Assembly: GCA_029783825.1 (NCBI GenBank)
Contig: JAREIK010002662.1
Coordinates: 229,001 to 293,000 of the forward strand
Length of the DNA: 64,000 nucleotides
From: Sapria himalayana
Lineage: Eukaryota > Streptophyta > Magnoliopsida > Malpighiales > Rafflesiaceae
Direction: 5' to 3'
Shown here: one piece after another, positions 49,925 through 62,100 of the stretch
How positions within the stretch are numbered: position 1 is the first letter of the stretch
Layout: the number at the start of each line of letters is the position of its first letter
Program-made: the position numbers and the translations under genes
Notes under the pieces: model-generated
What the model was told of the DNA's origin: nothing
Database searches by the model: none
What the model saw: the letters and a program-made list of their open reading frames with translations, nothing else

Positions 49925-51076
49925 CAAAGATGTCTTTGGTTGGTTTTCTGGGGATTGTAGTAAAAAATTAAAACAGGAAACCAGCTTTTTTGTTTTACTG
50001 CTGATTCTTGTTCAGAGTTAAGGGACGCTTAATAGGGGGATAAGAGGACGATATCAGTTCGGAAGGTGATTTGTTTTTTTCTGATAAAGTAGGTGCTTTG
50101 CGTTCATGAACTTGTTATGGCATTTTGTTCTAGAAACTGATATCTTAATCAATATTATTAGGGAAAGAAGTTACCCTTCCAATTCCCACGTTAAGGGTTC
50201 AATTTAGTGTATATAGGTTGAGTTTGGAAAGCATTCTATTTCCAATAGTTGTATATTTTTCAGTCCAATTTCACAAAATACAACTGCACATCTCGCAAGC
50301 GGCAGGCGAACAAATATTAATTAGGGATGCAGGTGTTGAGAAATGTGAGAACGGATACCAAACAGGTGGCATCGACAAAAGGGAAATGTCGATTTTGGAC
50401 TAGTCGATGGAGAAACAAATTTTAAACGAAGGACAATCCTGTCCAGACAAAATAAACCAATGAATATATATTTGAGAAAAAGGTTTTATGATGAAATACC
50501 TATATTAGAGAAATGAATATATATTTGAGACAAAATAACCAAAGAACATCATGTATGTCTAACAAATCATGATTGAAAAAAAATTCCTTACAATGTAAGC
50601 CAATGTCTAAATGAAAATTTATATCTTATTTAATGTCCAACATTTTCTTAATATTATAATGAAAAATAGAAGAATAGGGCACATCTTGCTGATGATAAAA
50701 AACAATCTATGGGCCAATGTTCCATTTATATATTTTCCATCTTACTACAATGAGTATTTATATAAATAATATTTCCACAAGTGCATACATAAATAATAAA
50801 ATCACACACATAAAAGTGAATAATTGCTATGACCACATCCATAATTAAAATGATTGTTGGGTGGTTTGTTTTGGACATCAAAAGAAGAGAACATGAAGTT
50901 CTTTGAGATAAGAAAAAAACAGATCTTACCATTCAGTTTATGTCAAGCACATAATGGAATAGTGCAACCAACCCCTCAATAAAAAACAAACAAATTATAA
51001 TAACACATTGCTCTATATGATGACATGCATATCCCACATACATACACAACCGTCAATACTCACTTCAAGTTGGAGC
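49925..51076. other. Upstream region of the ZHD gene
   Basis: About 1.15 kb between the ZHD start codon and the hAT element at 51077. The first 500 bases are less AT-rich than the rest of the window; beyond about 50460 the sequence becomes AT-rich with a near-duplicated 'gaatatatatttgagaa' (about 50463 and 50515). It should hold the 5' untranslated region and promoter. No second gene seen. Confidence 0.5.
50207..50217 (-). promoter_or_regulatory. Possible TATA box of the ZHD gene
   Basis: Minus-strand CCTATATACAC about 285 bases before the ATG, in sequence of ordinary composition. The distance would give a 5' leader of about 250 bases. No other strong TATA-like site lies closer in the right orientation, but this is a guess from one motif. 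Confidence 0.35.
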
Positions 51077-51403
51077 TAGAGGTGTCAAATGGGCCAGCCT
51101 GGCATGGCTCGGCCCAGTTTTAGGCAGCCCAACCGGGCTATCGTGCCGGGCCAGGCATGGACCTACCACTCGAAAACTGCCAGGCTGTGCGTCTTCGCTC
51201 TTTCGGGGCTCGGTGAGCCTCACTTGGTGGGCATAGGCTCGTATTGATTACATTTGGTGCGTGGTCACACGTGTTATGCCAACATGCTGGCACGACAGGA
51301 TGGGCAGGGGCAAGCACTGTAGCGTGCAGTGCCGTGCCGGGCACGGGCACAACTGAACCATGGTGTGCTGGGCTGGGTCAGCCCAGCCCATTTGACACCT
51401 CTA
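51077..51403. mobile_element. Small non-autonomous hAT element (MITE-like), upstream of the ZHD gene
   Basis: An 18-bp perfect terminal inverted repeat, TAGAGGTGTCAAATGGGC, is flanked by a perfect 8-bp target duplication gttggagc (51069-51076 and 51404-51411). The 327-bp body is GC-rich with 'ggcccagcc' and 'gggcacggg' type repeats and no transposase. Perfect ends and flanks make it the youngest-looking hAT insertion in the window. It lies about 1.15 kb upstream of the ZHD start codon. Confidence 0.95.
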
Positions 51404-52164
51404 GTTGGAGCATGACGAATGGTGATGCCCAACCTAGATATGAAAAATACAAATAGTTCCTCACCTTAAGGTGAAGAAATCAACTTGTCATTTGGAAGTG
51501 AATGAATAAGCCAAAGGAAGAAGACCATCACAAATATGATCACACAAAAAATGATTATCATTCTCTATGCATTTGCTGCAATCACAAAAAAAAAAACAAG
51601 ATTGCATGCAATGTAAATAGCAATTTGATTCTAGAAGTAAAATAGTGAAGGTTATTAAGGATGAAAGATTGTCGGATCATAAAGAATAGAGTATGGCCAT
51701 GTAATTTTATAATGTGTAATGGTCATGACATAATATTCTGTCGGAACTGAATATACTAAAATTCATTTATGATTATTTTCTTAATAGTATTCTTTTATTA
51801 TTAAAATAAACATTTTATCATTAGCTGAATTTGTAAAAATATATTTGTCATTTATCTTGCTTGTAGATGATTTGATACATAAAGATTAGCTTATGCACAA
51901 AATATCAAATAATTAGTATTTGTCGAATATGTGTTTATTGTTAACATTCTAGATAGAATTGAACATCTTATTAGTATGATTATAGTATTAAATTATAGTA
52001 GTTACATCTTAACTATAGTGAATGGTAAAGTTTCAACTTCTAGTATAAGTACACTTGACTATATTGAATTGGACCAATATGGTGTAATTATACCAAACAA
52101 CTACACGTGGATTAGATGTTCAGGTTGCTGTGATGAAAAGCATTACACATTACACATATAGCTG
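51404..52164. other. Stretch with no gene recognised
   Basis: AT-rich sequence between the hAT element and the gypsy integrase fragment. A 76-codon open frame at 51931-52161 matches nothing, and an isolated LLVDDL near 51867 has no supporting RT sequence around it. Confidence 0.4.
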
Positions 52165-52790
52165 CTAGACTAGAGAGAAGTTTATTGTCAATGGGCACCA
52201 TGGTAAGGCAAGGGAGAAATACCTTCCGACATATTTCCATGGTATGGCATAAGAGTAAAGATGTGGAAGATTAGATGTATTCTTGATCCCATAGGAAGGT
52301 CTAGATGATAAGAAAAATATTAATTCTTTCCAAAATTGGAAAGGAGCCATAGAATTCCTTAGTTAATTTGGTCGAAGAGCAATGCCCAACAAAAAACTAT
52401 CTATATGTTTGTAATTGAACAAGAACCATATCACTGACAACAAGCTCCAAGTCATTGTGATGGGCATTTGACTTTTGTTCTTTATGATGCTGAGCAATGT
52501 GAAGATTAAGCTTGAGAGAGCATAGCAATGCATCATATTTTTATAGTAAATCTTCAAGGGCTTGGATTTGAGTCAAGCACTAGGCATATGAATAATTGAT
52601 GAAGGCATAAAGTGGGTATAAAGAGCTTGAAAATGAGACATTTTAATACCACTATGATAACTGGAGTTATAACAAAACTCTACCCAGGAAATAATATCAG
52701 CCCAAGTGGTCAATTTATCATGAGTGAAGGCATGAAGTATTTGTTCACTATGTGAGTTCTTCCAAAACATCATCTCTTTGAGGAAAATAC
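52165..52790 (-). pseudogene. Ty3/gypsy integrase C-terminal fragment
   Basis: On the minus strand, WADIISWVEFCYNSSYHSGI then KMSHFQALY (52573-52773) match gypsy integrase 'W...l.waEf.YNtsyHsSi.mtPFqalYG'. Further down come AHHNDLELVVSDMVLVQLQT and YRQFF-like sequence (about 52390-52480; 'vGD.VlvkLqpYRQ.s'), STKLTKEFYGSFPILERI ('s.KLs.rfyGPf.il.ri') and IHLIFHIFTLMPYHG ('ihpvFHvSlLkp..g'). Only this end of the polyprotein is present; it is cut on the right by copia-6. Confidence 0.8.
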
Positions 52791-52799
52791 TATTTCATC

Positions 52800-53450
52800 A
52801 CATATGTTGATGACTTTCTAGAATATTTTTTATATACATGACGAAATCAAAGGATGAAGTGCATTGAAGTTTCCTTAATTAGAAAAAATGATTGAATACT
52901 CGATTGGTAAAATTATCAAGAACTTAAAATATATAATGGCAGAAAATATAGAAATGATTCATTCTATGATGTCTATAATGAGCATGACATTATGAGAAAC
53001 TTCATAGTCATAAATACACCATAAAATAATGATGTTGTACTACATAAGAGACAAATAATAGAGAGAAAAATAAATTCATATTTTACAATATGGTTGAGCA
53101 TATAGTTTATGGTTTAGGCTATGTCTTATGCATGTCATAATCAATTTCCATAAACCACATAAGGTTGTAAAACTTTTATGGAGGTATGGTTACCAAAGCC
53201 TACAACAATTTGTTATATCTTGCATGTGTTTGGTTCTATTACATATTGTGATGTCAAGATATTGATGTTTGATCCAAGTGCACAGAAGGTTTTTTTATAA
53301 GAATTGCATATGGAGTAAAGAGATGATAAATTTGGAGTCTAGAAACAAAGATAGTGTAACTTTTATAAAGTTGTTTTCTATGATGAGTATGCCATATTGA
53401 AGAAGAAAAAAATGAAGCTTAGATGAAAAGTGATGCACAAAAAGTGGAGT
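52800..53450 (+). pseudogene. copia-6 integrase remnant
   Basis: DVYNEHDIMRNFIVINTP (about 52970-53020) matches 'f..yc.e.GI.Rh.Tv..TPQ'. C-terminal traces near 53278-53360, in broken frames, match 'kCiFiGY..gvKGYrLW'. Weak on its own, but it is followed in the right order by RT and RNase H. Confidence 0.55.
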
Positions 53451-53599
53451 TTAAAAAAATGATGCTTAACATAGAACACAAAACATAAATTAATAATAAC
53501 CATCCATTAGTAGAGGAAAAGTTGGTTCAAACCCAAAAACCTTTTTAGAAACTAGAACTAATTACAATTAGAAGGTCAAGATTGGAACTTCATAATCCC

Positions 53600-55110
53600 A
53601 TTTGATTTCTAACATATTGACTAGCACACTTCCAATGATGGAATATAATGTTCTTTCTAGTTATCAAGAAGTTATTCGAAGTCCAGAAAGAGAGAAGTTG
53701 AAAAAAGCCATGGGATATGAAATACAGTCTCTTCAAAAGAATAAGGCATGGATTCTTGCACATATATTAAATTGTAGAAAGGAAATTAGGAGAAAATAGA
53801 TATTTGTAAATAAAGAATGATTTTAAAAAATTATAGGTGTATGCCAAATGATAAGATATGTAATGCAACTAAATGTTATGCTTAAATTGAAGGAATTGAT
53901 TATAATGCTCTAAGTCATGGTGGTGTGGTTGAATTTGGAGCTAGATTAATGTTATGTAAAAACTACATTTTGACAAGGTGACTTAGAAGAAAAAATTTAA
54001 ATGATTTAGTTAGAAGGATTCATGGTTGTTGGCAGAAAAAAAATGTGTTTATAGGTTGAGAAAATAACTTTACAAATTAGAGCAATCTCCAAGGTAGTGG
54101 TATATGTGATTTAACAAGTTTATGCTAGAACAAAATATGTTAGAAGAAAGTATACACATTATGCACACTAATGCAAGTTACAAAATTTTTTTTTACTTAC
54201 CTACCCCTATATGTCAAAGATATGTTGATTGCTTCTAAGAGCCAAATAAAGATTGATAAATTGAAAATCATTTGAGTAAAGAGTTAGAGATGGAAGACCT
54301 AGGTGAAGCCGAAAAGATTCTCAAGATGAAGAAAATCATGGATAAAACAAGCAACATACTATGTATAGCTAGTAAAAACATTTGTAGAAGGAAAGATACT
54401 TTTTATTGTAAGAAGGACAGGAAATGTAAGTATCACACTAATAAATTCATTTGAAACTAAGTGCTTTGGTATTTTCTAAAAATATTAGAGAAATAAAAAT
54501 ATAAAATGCATGCCATTTCTCATTCTAGTGTTGTTAGTATATGCATGATCTTGGCAAGAATTATTAGAAAGTTGTGAAATGGATTGTATGTTAATTACTA
54601 AATACTATAGATGTCAGTTTGTTGATTGAGTTTCAAATACACTTGCTCAATTGGTTTGAACCATTGTTTCTGATTATGATGTTGATTTGAATTAACAAAT
54701 GTAAACAACTAGCTATTTGTTCATTATATCTAAGACACTAGTCAATTAGTTATCTTGATTGCAGTCTATACTAGGTTTACATACAATCGAGACACAATAC
54801 ATGGTAGTTATAAAAGCTATACAAAAGTCTATTTAGTTTCAAGGTTTGTTTGAAAACATGAGAGTTGGCAAAAGCACATCATTGTTCATTATTTAAAGTT
54901 AATGGAAAATATGACTAGAAGACTATTCACTTAGCAAGGAATTAAGTATTTCATACTAAAATGAAACACATTGATATTCTTTATCACTTTTTGTAGGAGA
55001 TTCTTGAAGAATGGGATACTTCTTCAAAATATTCAGATGATAGAAAATTATGTAGATATGATGAACAAGGTTATGAAAACAATCAAGTTCAATCATTTCT
55101 TGGACTTCAC
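53600..55110 (+). pseudogene. copia-6 reverse transcriptase and RNase H
   Basis: SSYQEVIRSPEREKLKKAM (53656-53712) matches 'ssy.EAi.s.e..kW..AM', and EGIDYNA (about 53890-53910) matches 'eGiDYnE'. LYVKDMLIASKS (about 54207-54242) is the active site, with YVDD changed to YVKD. RNase H: TTSYLFIISKTL (about 54702-54737), ETQYMVVIKAIQKSI (about 54793-54837) and KHIDILYHFL (about 54964-54993). Stops interrupt throughout, and the loss of an active-site Asp confirms a dead copy. Confidence 0.8.
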
Positions 55111-55340
55111 AAACATCCAACAATTTTGATGGTGCTGAAAGGCACATCTGAGGCATTGTTCAAGATCATTCTTTTGATAAATTCACCAATGTTGAGATTT
55201 TGTTATAGTCAATCTATATTTGGCTAATTTTGAAAAACTATTTTTTGTTAAAATATTGATCTTTTTTTTAACTTTAAGGTTATATTTTTGATTATAAAAT
55301 GAGCAATGCTTTCATTTGTGAAAGACATGTTTGGCATTTA

Positions 55341-55939
55341 TAGAGGTGTAAAAAGGGTCGTGCCATGCTAGTATGACCCATTTTCTCAAGGAATGACCAT
55401 GCATGGAATAATTAAATTACCGTGACATGCTAGACACAACATAGTGGTGTGGTCCACTAGTCCAACATGGCATAATGGGCATGGCCAAGTGCACCACCAT
55501 GATCTATCATGCTGAATGGTGAAGATGCATGGGTCATGCATCTTCACCATTACACGAGGGTGGATGGTGGCACAACCTCGAGTGCAAGGCCATGATGGCC
55601 AACGGGTGGCCGGCTTATAGGTCATCTGATTATAATTGGCCATGTGGTCTATTGTTTTTTTAAAAAATGGAGTGCCTAGGTAACAACATGATGTGGACCT
55701 TTTTGGGGGATCAATCAAGCCAGTTTACCATGCTGTCGGGCCAGACACATGGGTTGTGCCTAGCCCAAAATGAGGCATGGCTCAAGTTGGCCCAGCATGG
55801 AATGAACCATGCCATGGGGTGGCACTGCTTGGCCTGTGGCATAGTTCTAGACCATGCCAGGATGAGACGGGCCAGCCCCTATTGAACTTGGCCAAGCCAC
55901 AGGTCGTGCCTAGGCTACCTAGCCTATTTGACACATCTA
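55341..55939. mobile_element. Small non-autonomous hAT element, in the copia-6 3' region
   Basis: Ends tagaggtgtaaaaaggg and, reverse-complemented, tagatgtgtcaaataggc. Flanks ggcattta (55333-55340) and ggcaccca (55940-55947) agree at 5 of 8 positions, and all three differences are C/T. The body has repeated 'catgccatg', 'ggcccagcatgg' and 'ggccatgatggcc' segments and no transposase. Open frames inside are composition artefacts. Confidence 0.8.
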
Positions 55940-56219
55940 GGCACCCAAAAGCCTCCCAACTTTGAACATTCTCAATTTATTAAATTGTTGAAAATATGCT
56001 ACTTAGAGCTGTCTTCAAGTTTCTGAAACTTTTGTCCAAGTTCTAAAATTCCTTGAATCAATAAGTACTTAATATTATCTAAGGACATAGGCAAATGCTA
56101 TCTTAAATCTATTGTTGATTTATGATGTCTTTTTATTGGCTTCTATAATGCAACATCTTATCAAATGTATTCTTCAAATTCAGTATTTTTCATAGTATTT
56201 CCCTTTTTGTGATTATTGT

Positions 56220-56690
56220 TGAGTGGGAAATACATGATTCCCCAGACACAAGCCATTCCTCTTTTTAGAAGACAAATTCCATGATGTAATTCTAGATGAG
56301 ATGCTACCTAGATTACTCTCATTCAATCATCTTAGTTAACACTCAAATCTACTCTTAGCCTTATCTATTAAATATAATAGTAAAAGTCTAAGCTTTATCA
56401 TATCTGGGCTAACTTGTCTGAACTTTTCTCTCAATCATCCAACATTTTGATATTGTTGCACAATGGATATGATGCTAGAGTTGAACTCAAAGTGGTTAAT
56501 ATGTATCAGTTGTATCTAAATCAAAATATTGTTGTCCATTAATATTAGCTACCAATTGTCTCCTAAGGTATAGTGAGGAATGGGTTATTGGACAGCTTAT
56601 TCTATACTCCTTGGTTAATTCTATTACTGTCATTATCCTCCATATTTTATCTTTTTTCTCTATATCTTTATTTATTTCTTTTTGTTCTCT
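56220..56690. other. Stretch with no gene recognised
   Basis: Between the copia-6 end and the leader of LTR copy 5. A T-rich run with 'cttttttctctatatcttt' (about 56650) may be part of a retrotransposon leader. Open frames at 56496-56779 match nothing. Confidence 0.35.
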
Positions 56691-59205
56691 CAATTTATGA
56701 GCCTAGTGGTGTTGGGCTTAATTCTATATTTTTGGTTTATATAAATGTGGTGACTACAAAACAAAAAAAAATAAAATAAAAAATAAACACAAAACAAAGA
56801 CTAAGAAAAAATTATTATACAAAATAACTAGAAATAAAATAATATATTTTGCAAAGATAGTTACATTAACACAAGTTGGCCAATCAAACTAGAATAATTT
56901 CTTACAATAGCACTAAATACTCATTATGACTTTGTTACAGTGCCAAAACCTATCATTTGTAATATGGTCCCAGGGGCTCATTGGATGATTGATTTCATCC
57001 GATAAAGATCTATAAGTATATGTATCATTAAGTAGTAAAGATATATGTTAGGCTAGATATTTATCTAAAAAGATTATATTAGTAGTCTGAGCAACTAATT
57101 GTGAACTAACAACTACTCAAGTTGAGTAGATAGACTTGGATTTCATAAAGATACTAAAGTTCTACGATTAGCTTACTTATTTGTGTATGATAATATTTCT
57201 TTAGTATTGGATAATATTATGCTTGATTGTTGGATGAATGACAGATTGATGTAGAAGTGTTTCATTTCTTTCTTGGCATACTAGGTGACTATCACTCTTC
57301 GATTATTTCTACTAGAGATGGTTCCCTCATAGTTGTGCCATTAGTATTTAATCATCGAAACCATTATTCTATTCAAGAGTCATCATCATTTCTACTCCAT
57401 TTAGGTAATACATAAACTATCATTAATTCCTTCTTTGAGTTTACTTTTCTATTCTATGACCTTTTAAAATCATAAAATATGTTAAATGATGTGGTTATAA
57501 CTACATTTATGCTTTTGATTTCATAAGTATTATACTCATATAAATTAACATATGCCTTCCTATAAATTTCACATATGAAAATTATATAAGAGGAAATGAG
57601 TCATAAACCTATCAAAACCTTATGAAGCACATCAACTTGCATGTATTATATGACTTACCTATTATCATCTATCATAGTCAACACATGACTTCCACACTTT
57701 GGTGAAACCCCTATGTTAGATGTTCTACATAACCCATATATCATTTGAAGGTTAGTTCTTTTAGAATATGTATAATGAAATCGTAATAAATTTATTTGTA
57801 TTTTTGGTTTCATGAGCACCATACTTATATCAATTAAACTTACATAAATTTAGGATATCCATATATAAGTTCATCTTATGGGATAAGATTAGAAGGGTTA
57901 TCACTTTCTTTGGATTGAATCTCATGAGTATATTATATGACTTACATATCATCATCTATCATGACCAACATGTATAAATCTATGTTAGAGTGAAATACTA
58001 AATCTCTATTCTAAATAATATTCACATGTATCAACATTCAAACCATATTATTATCATAAATAAACATTATACAATCATAATCACCACACACAAATACAAT
58101 AGCCCACCCTGCATCCCTCTTTATCCTGATATTATGAAAGAACTTGTAAGATATTTCGTGGTTTTTCTCATCAAATCGAGAGTTCCAAATGATGACTAGC
58201 TTGAATCTAAGTCTCAAATTCTATTTCTAATTAATCATTGTATGCATTCACCTTAAATTTAAATATAATTAAGAGTTAGAATTCATACTGACTAGGAATT
58301 TTCATGCTCATGGCCTCTAAATCTAAATCAAAATCTTCTCTTTTCCAAAATCTTTAAGTCCACCTTTATAGTATCATGGTCCCATTGAGCTATTGTTCTT
58401 CTCTTCAAGCTACAAGTTGTAACTCTAGGTTGAGTCTATGACTCTGCCATATCTTGAAATCTTTTTTGGAGCATTAAGGTTGTGACAACAGAGGAATGCC
58501 ATGACAATGTTACATCTTCTTTAGAACTCAAAGTCATGAAAATAAGAATGCCTTGAATGAGGTAATTCTTCTCCAAAACTCTAAGTCATTTTGGCAAGAA
58601 TGCAGTGACTAAATATTTTTTCCTTGGAACCTAAAATCATGGTGGAAATAATGATAGTGATTGAGGTGTTTACTTTCTAAAACACAAGCACTTATGCACG
58701 AGAATTTCATGAAATTAATTTTTTTTTCTAAAACATTACATCATAGTGATGAAGTTTTCCATGACTAAAAATAACTTAGTATTTTATAACTTTTGGCTAT
58801 ATAACAAATATGTGACAATATTTAAATATACTATAACTTCTTGTACTAGTATTATACTTGTTTACCAAAATATGAAAATAATGTTGCGACTAAAATTTTA
58901 TTTTAGATCTAATATAGCCATGACTCTAAGATAATGTCTTGGTCATGAAGGCTTCCATGAATTATCAACAAGCTTATAAAAAGTAACTAAGTCATTATAT
59001 TGGAAATGTCATAAATTTACATTATGTTTCAAACCACCAATTCAACTTTTCAGCAAGTTAATCAATTGTACTCAAATTACATCAGATTTCACTATTATTT
59101 GTCTAATTCCACAAAAAATGTAATAAAGTGAAATCCTACATTTTAGTCACAAATTCAATACAAATACATCATGAAAAAACCATTAAATAACCCCAAAAAA
59201 ATTAA
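56690..59205 (-). repeat. 2.4-kb LTR family, copy 5 (inverted), with leader
   Basis: The reverse complement aligns with copies 1-4; about 56690-56940 matches the leader next to copy 4, and 56940-59205 is the LTR body. Recurring 'catgac' units lie at about 58380-58740. The right end abuts the purine-rich block. Confidence 0.6.
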
Positions 59206-59224
59206 TACATTTAGTGTTGAATAA

Positions 59225-60378
59225 TGATGAATAAGAAGAAGAATAAAAAAAAGAAGAAGAAAAAGATAAAGAAGAAGAAGTAGCTAAAAATAAAAAAAAA
59301 TAAAAAGAATTAGAAGAAAGAAAAGCAGGAGGGGGAGAATAATAACAAGAAGAAAAAAAATGAGGAAGAAGAATAAGAAGCAAAGGAATAAGAAAATATA
59401 GAAGAAGAATAGGAAGAAGAATATGAAGTAGAAGAAGATGATGATGGTTGGAAGAAGAAGAAGAAGAAGAATGAACAAATTGGAAGAAGAAGAGAAATAA
59501 AAAGAAGAGAAAGAAGAATAATTAGACGAAGAATAATAATATTAACAAGAAGATAAAAATGATGATGAAGAAGGAGTAGAAGAAGAATTCAAAAGAGAAT
59601 AAGAAGGACAAGATAGAAAAGAAGTAAAAGGACATGAAGAAGGGGTAGAAGCAGAAGTGCAAGAAGAAGATGTAGAAGAATAAGAAGAAGAAGATGCAAA
59701 AAAAGTTGATGAATAACAACAAGAAAAAAATGAGGAAAATAATAAAATGGATAAGAAGAAAAAGAATAAGAAAAAGATGAAGTAGTAAAATAAGAATAAT
59801 AAAATATTAATAAGAATGTGAAGAACAAAAAAAAGAATAAGAAGTTGAAAATATCATAAAGGAATAGTAGAAGATGAGAAAGAAGAAGAAGAAATAGAAG
59901 AAGAGGAAGTGGAAAAGAAGAAGAGGTAGAAGAAGAAAAAATAATAATAATGATGATGATGATGAATAAAAATACAATGAAAAAGAATTTGTAGAAAAAA
60001 AAGATCAAGAAGAAGAATCAAAAGAAGAAGAACAAGAGTAAAATGATAAAGAACACAAAAAAAGAAAGGATGAAGAAGATGAAGAAGAATAAGAAGAAAA
60101 AGTTGATGATAATTGAAAAGAAGAAGTAAAATAATAAGAGAAAAAAATAAAAATAAGAAGAAGAAAAGTATGAAAAGAACATATTACTAGTAGAGAAAAT
60201 AAAGAATCAAAAGATGAAGAAGAGGATGAAAGAAAATGAGAAGAAGAAGAAGAAGGAGAAAAAAAGAAGAAGATGATGATGATGGTAATGAAAAAGAAGG
60301 CAAGATAGAAGAAGATAAAGAAGGAAAGATGAAACTAAAGAAGGGATAAATAAAATAAAGAAGGGATAAAGAAAATAT
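59225..60378 (+). repeat. Purine-rich (GAA/AAG)n-derived block
   Basis: About 1.15 kb in which the plus strand is almost wholly A and G, in imperfect AAG, GAA, AATAAG and GATGAT units. It is a degenerate trinucleotide-type satellite. Minus-strand open frames here translate to Phe/Leu/Ser/Tyr strings and are not genes. It separates LTR copies 5 and 6 and is followed by a GC-richer hAT-like end. Confidence 0.9.
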
Positions 60379-60384
60379 AGAAAT

Positions 60385-60535
60385 TTTGGGCTAGCACAAC
60401 TCGAGCCATGCTATGGATTAGCGCATGATGCATCTAGGAATAACTATGAACTAGGCCATGTCATGCCAAGCATGGCTAAATCATACCGTGCTTCATGCTG
60501 TCACTGAGCCGCACAACCTAGTTGGCACCATTAGT
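60385..60535. other. Possible decayed hAT element end
   Basis: A short less AT-rich piece with 'gccatgctatgg', 'catgccaagcatggc' and a closing 'cctagttggcaccatta' resembles the right ends of the hAT elements here ('cctatttgacacctcta'). No matching left end or target duplication was found, so the call is weak. Confidence 0.35.
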
Positions 60536-62100
60536 GATTATCAACATTGAACGACAAAACCAAGGAGAATCTTTCGATAGTTGTGCCTTTAGTATTTTAC
60601 CATCTAAACAATAATTACTCTATTCATGAGTCATCCATAATTCTATTCCTTTAAGCAATATGTCATCTATAATTAATGATTGTTTCTTGTATACATTTAT
60701 ATTATTTACTTTCAATAGTCATAAGGATCAATCTCATATCAATTAATATATATCTTTCTAATGATCTCTCATATAAAAGAAACTCAAGAGAAAATGATCA
60801 TAGAAATGACACCACCTTATGAATAACCTTCCATGTGTCCTATTACTTACCTATCACCTTCCATCACAACCAATATCTAACTCACATACTATAATGAAAA
60901 CTTTAATTAGATATTCTACATAACCCATATATCATCTAAAGGCTAGTTCTTCTAGAATATGAATAATGAAATGATTATAATTTAATTTATACATTTGGCT
61001 TCATGAATTTTATACTTGCATCAAATAAACTTATATAAATTTAAAGTTTTCACATATAGGTTTATTTCATGAGGTAAGAATAGAAGGGATGTCACTTCTT
61101 TTGAATCCAATCTGATCAGTGTAACCCATTACTTATCCATCACCACCCACCATGATTAATGTATCCCGTGACTTATCCATCACCACCCACCATGATCAGT
61201 ATATATAAATCTATTTAATGTGGAACCTTAAATCTTTGTTCTAATTAACATACACATCTATAAGCATTCAAAACATAAAAATTACAAAATTAAATATTTA
61301 TAAATTCATAATCATTATATAAATATAAGTAAACTAATTATATATTCATAATTAGCATGATATTATGATAGATTTCACTTAAAAAGTCATGGCATATAGG
61401 TTTATTTCTTGTATTCAGCTTGATTTTGTCCCTAATTGAAAGTTGAAATTCATTTCCTTCGTTTGGATTGTTCTTGGCCTCGAAATATGAATCCCCTTGA
61501 GTCCCCCATTTATATAATTTAGGTCCTCTCGAGCACTATGCAGATCATCAAGTTAAAGTCATGACGTTAGGTTGATATTATGACTCTAGATATTCTTTGA
61601 ATCCTTCATAGAGCATAAATTTTCAACAACTAGGGAATCTTGTAAATGAGATAATTTATCTCTTTAACTATCAACTATGATAGAAAAGAATTCCATGACT
61701 AAAGAAGTTAATATTTGGAACACATAGACTCTGTGGTAAAAATATGATGACCAAGGTAATTCTTCTGTAGAACTAATATTTATAGTCACAAAAAATACCA
61801 TGATGATAGTTCCTCTCTAGAGAACATGATCATATTGGCAAGAATATCATGGCCAAGGTAATAACTTTCTAAAACACAAAATCTAGGTAGAAAAATGGTT
61901 GTGACAAAGGGAATTCATCTCTAGAATAATTTGTCATAGTTGAAAATATTTTTGTAACTAAAAATCACTTAATATTGTGAGATTTTAGTTCTGTAACAAA
62001 TATATTACGATACTAGAAAATGTTGTGAATTCTAGTACTAGTTTGGTACTTGCTTACTAATTTGTCCTAGCAAATATATGAATAATACAAGTAGTAAAAT
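60536..62100 (-). repeat. 2.4-kb LTR family, copy 6 (inverted, truncated)
   Basis: Aligns with about 57280-58850 of copy 5. The first few hundred bases on the left and about 400 bases on the right, relative to the full repeat, are missing. Followed head-to-tail by copy 7. Confidence 0.55.

Larger units (their letters stand above)
52795..56220 (+). mobile_element. copia-6: Ty1/copia remnant, integrase to 3' LTR, plus strand
   Basis: In order on the plus strand: integrase (52800-53450), reverse transcriptase (53600-54480), RNase H (54580-55110) and an LTR-like end starting near TGTTGAGATTTTGTTATAG (about 55189). A 599-bp hAT element lies in the LTR-like part (55341-55939). Gag and protease are missing. 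The right limit is uncertain because the LTR end was not identified. Confidence 0.7.

Noticed and set aside
49925..49927. TTG codon in frame just before the ZHD ATG, which would extend the protein by one residue
   Set aside because: Plant nuclear genes start at ATG; the ATG at 49922-49924 is the natural start.
51138..51456. Open frames of about 70 codons on both strands in the hAT element upstream of the ZHD gene
   Set aside because: Products of the GC-rich subterminal repeats; no transposase motif.
51867..51886. LLVDDL-like reading resembling a reverse-transcriptase active site
   Set aside because: No other RT motif is found before or after it in any frame.
59183..60008. Minus-strand open frames encoding long Phe/Leu/Ser/Tyr-rich, membrane-like strings
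   Set aside because: They are translations of the purine-rich satellite; composition alone produces them.
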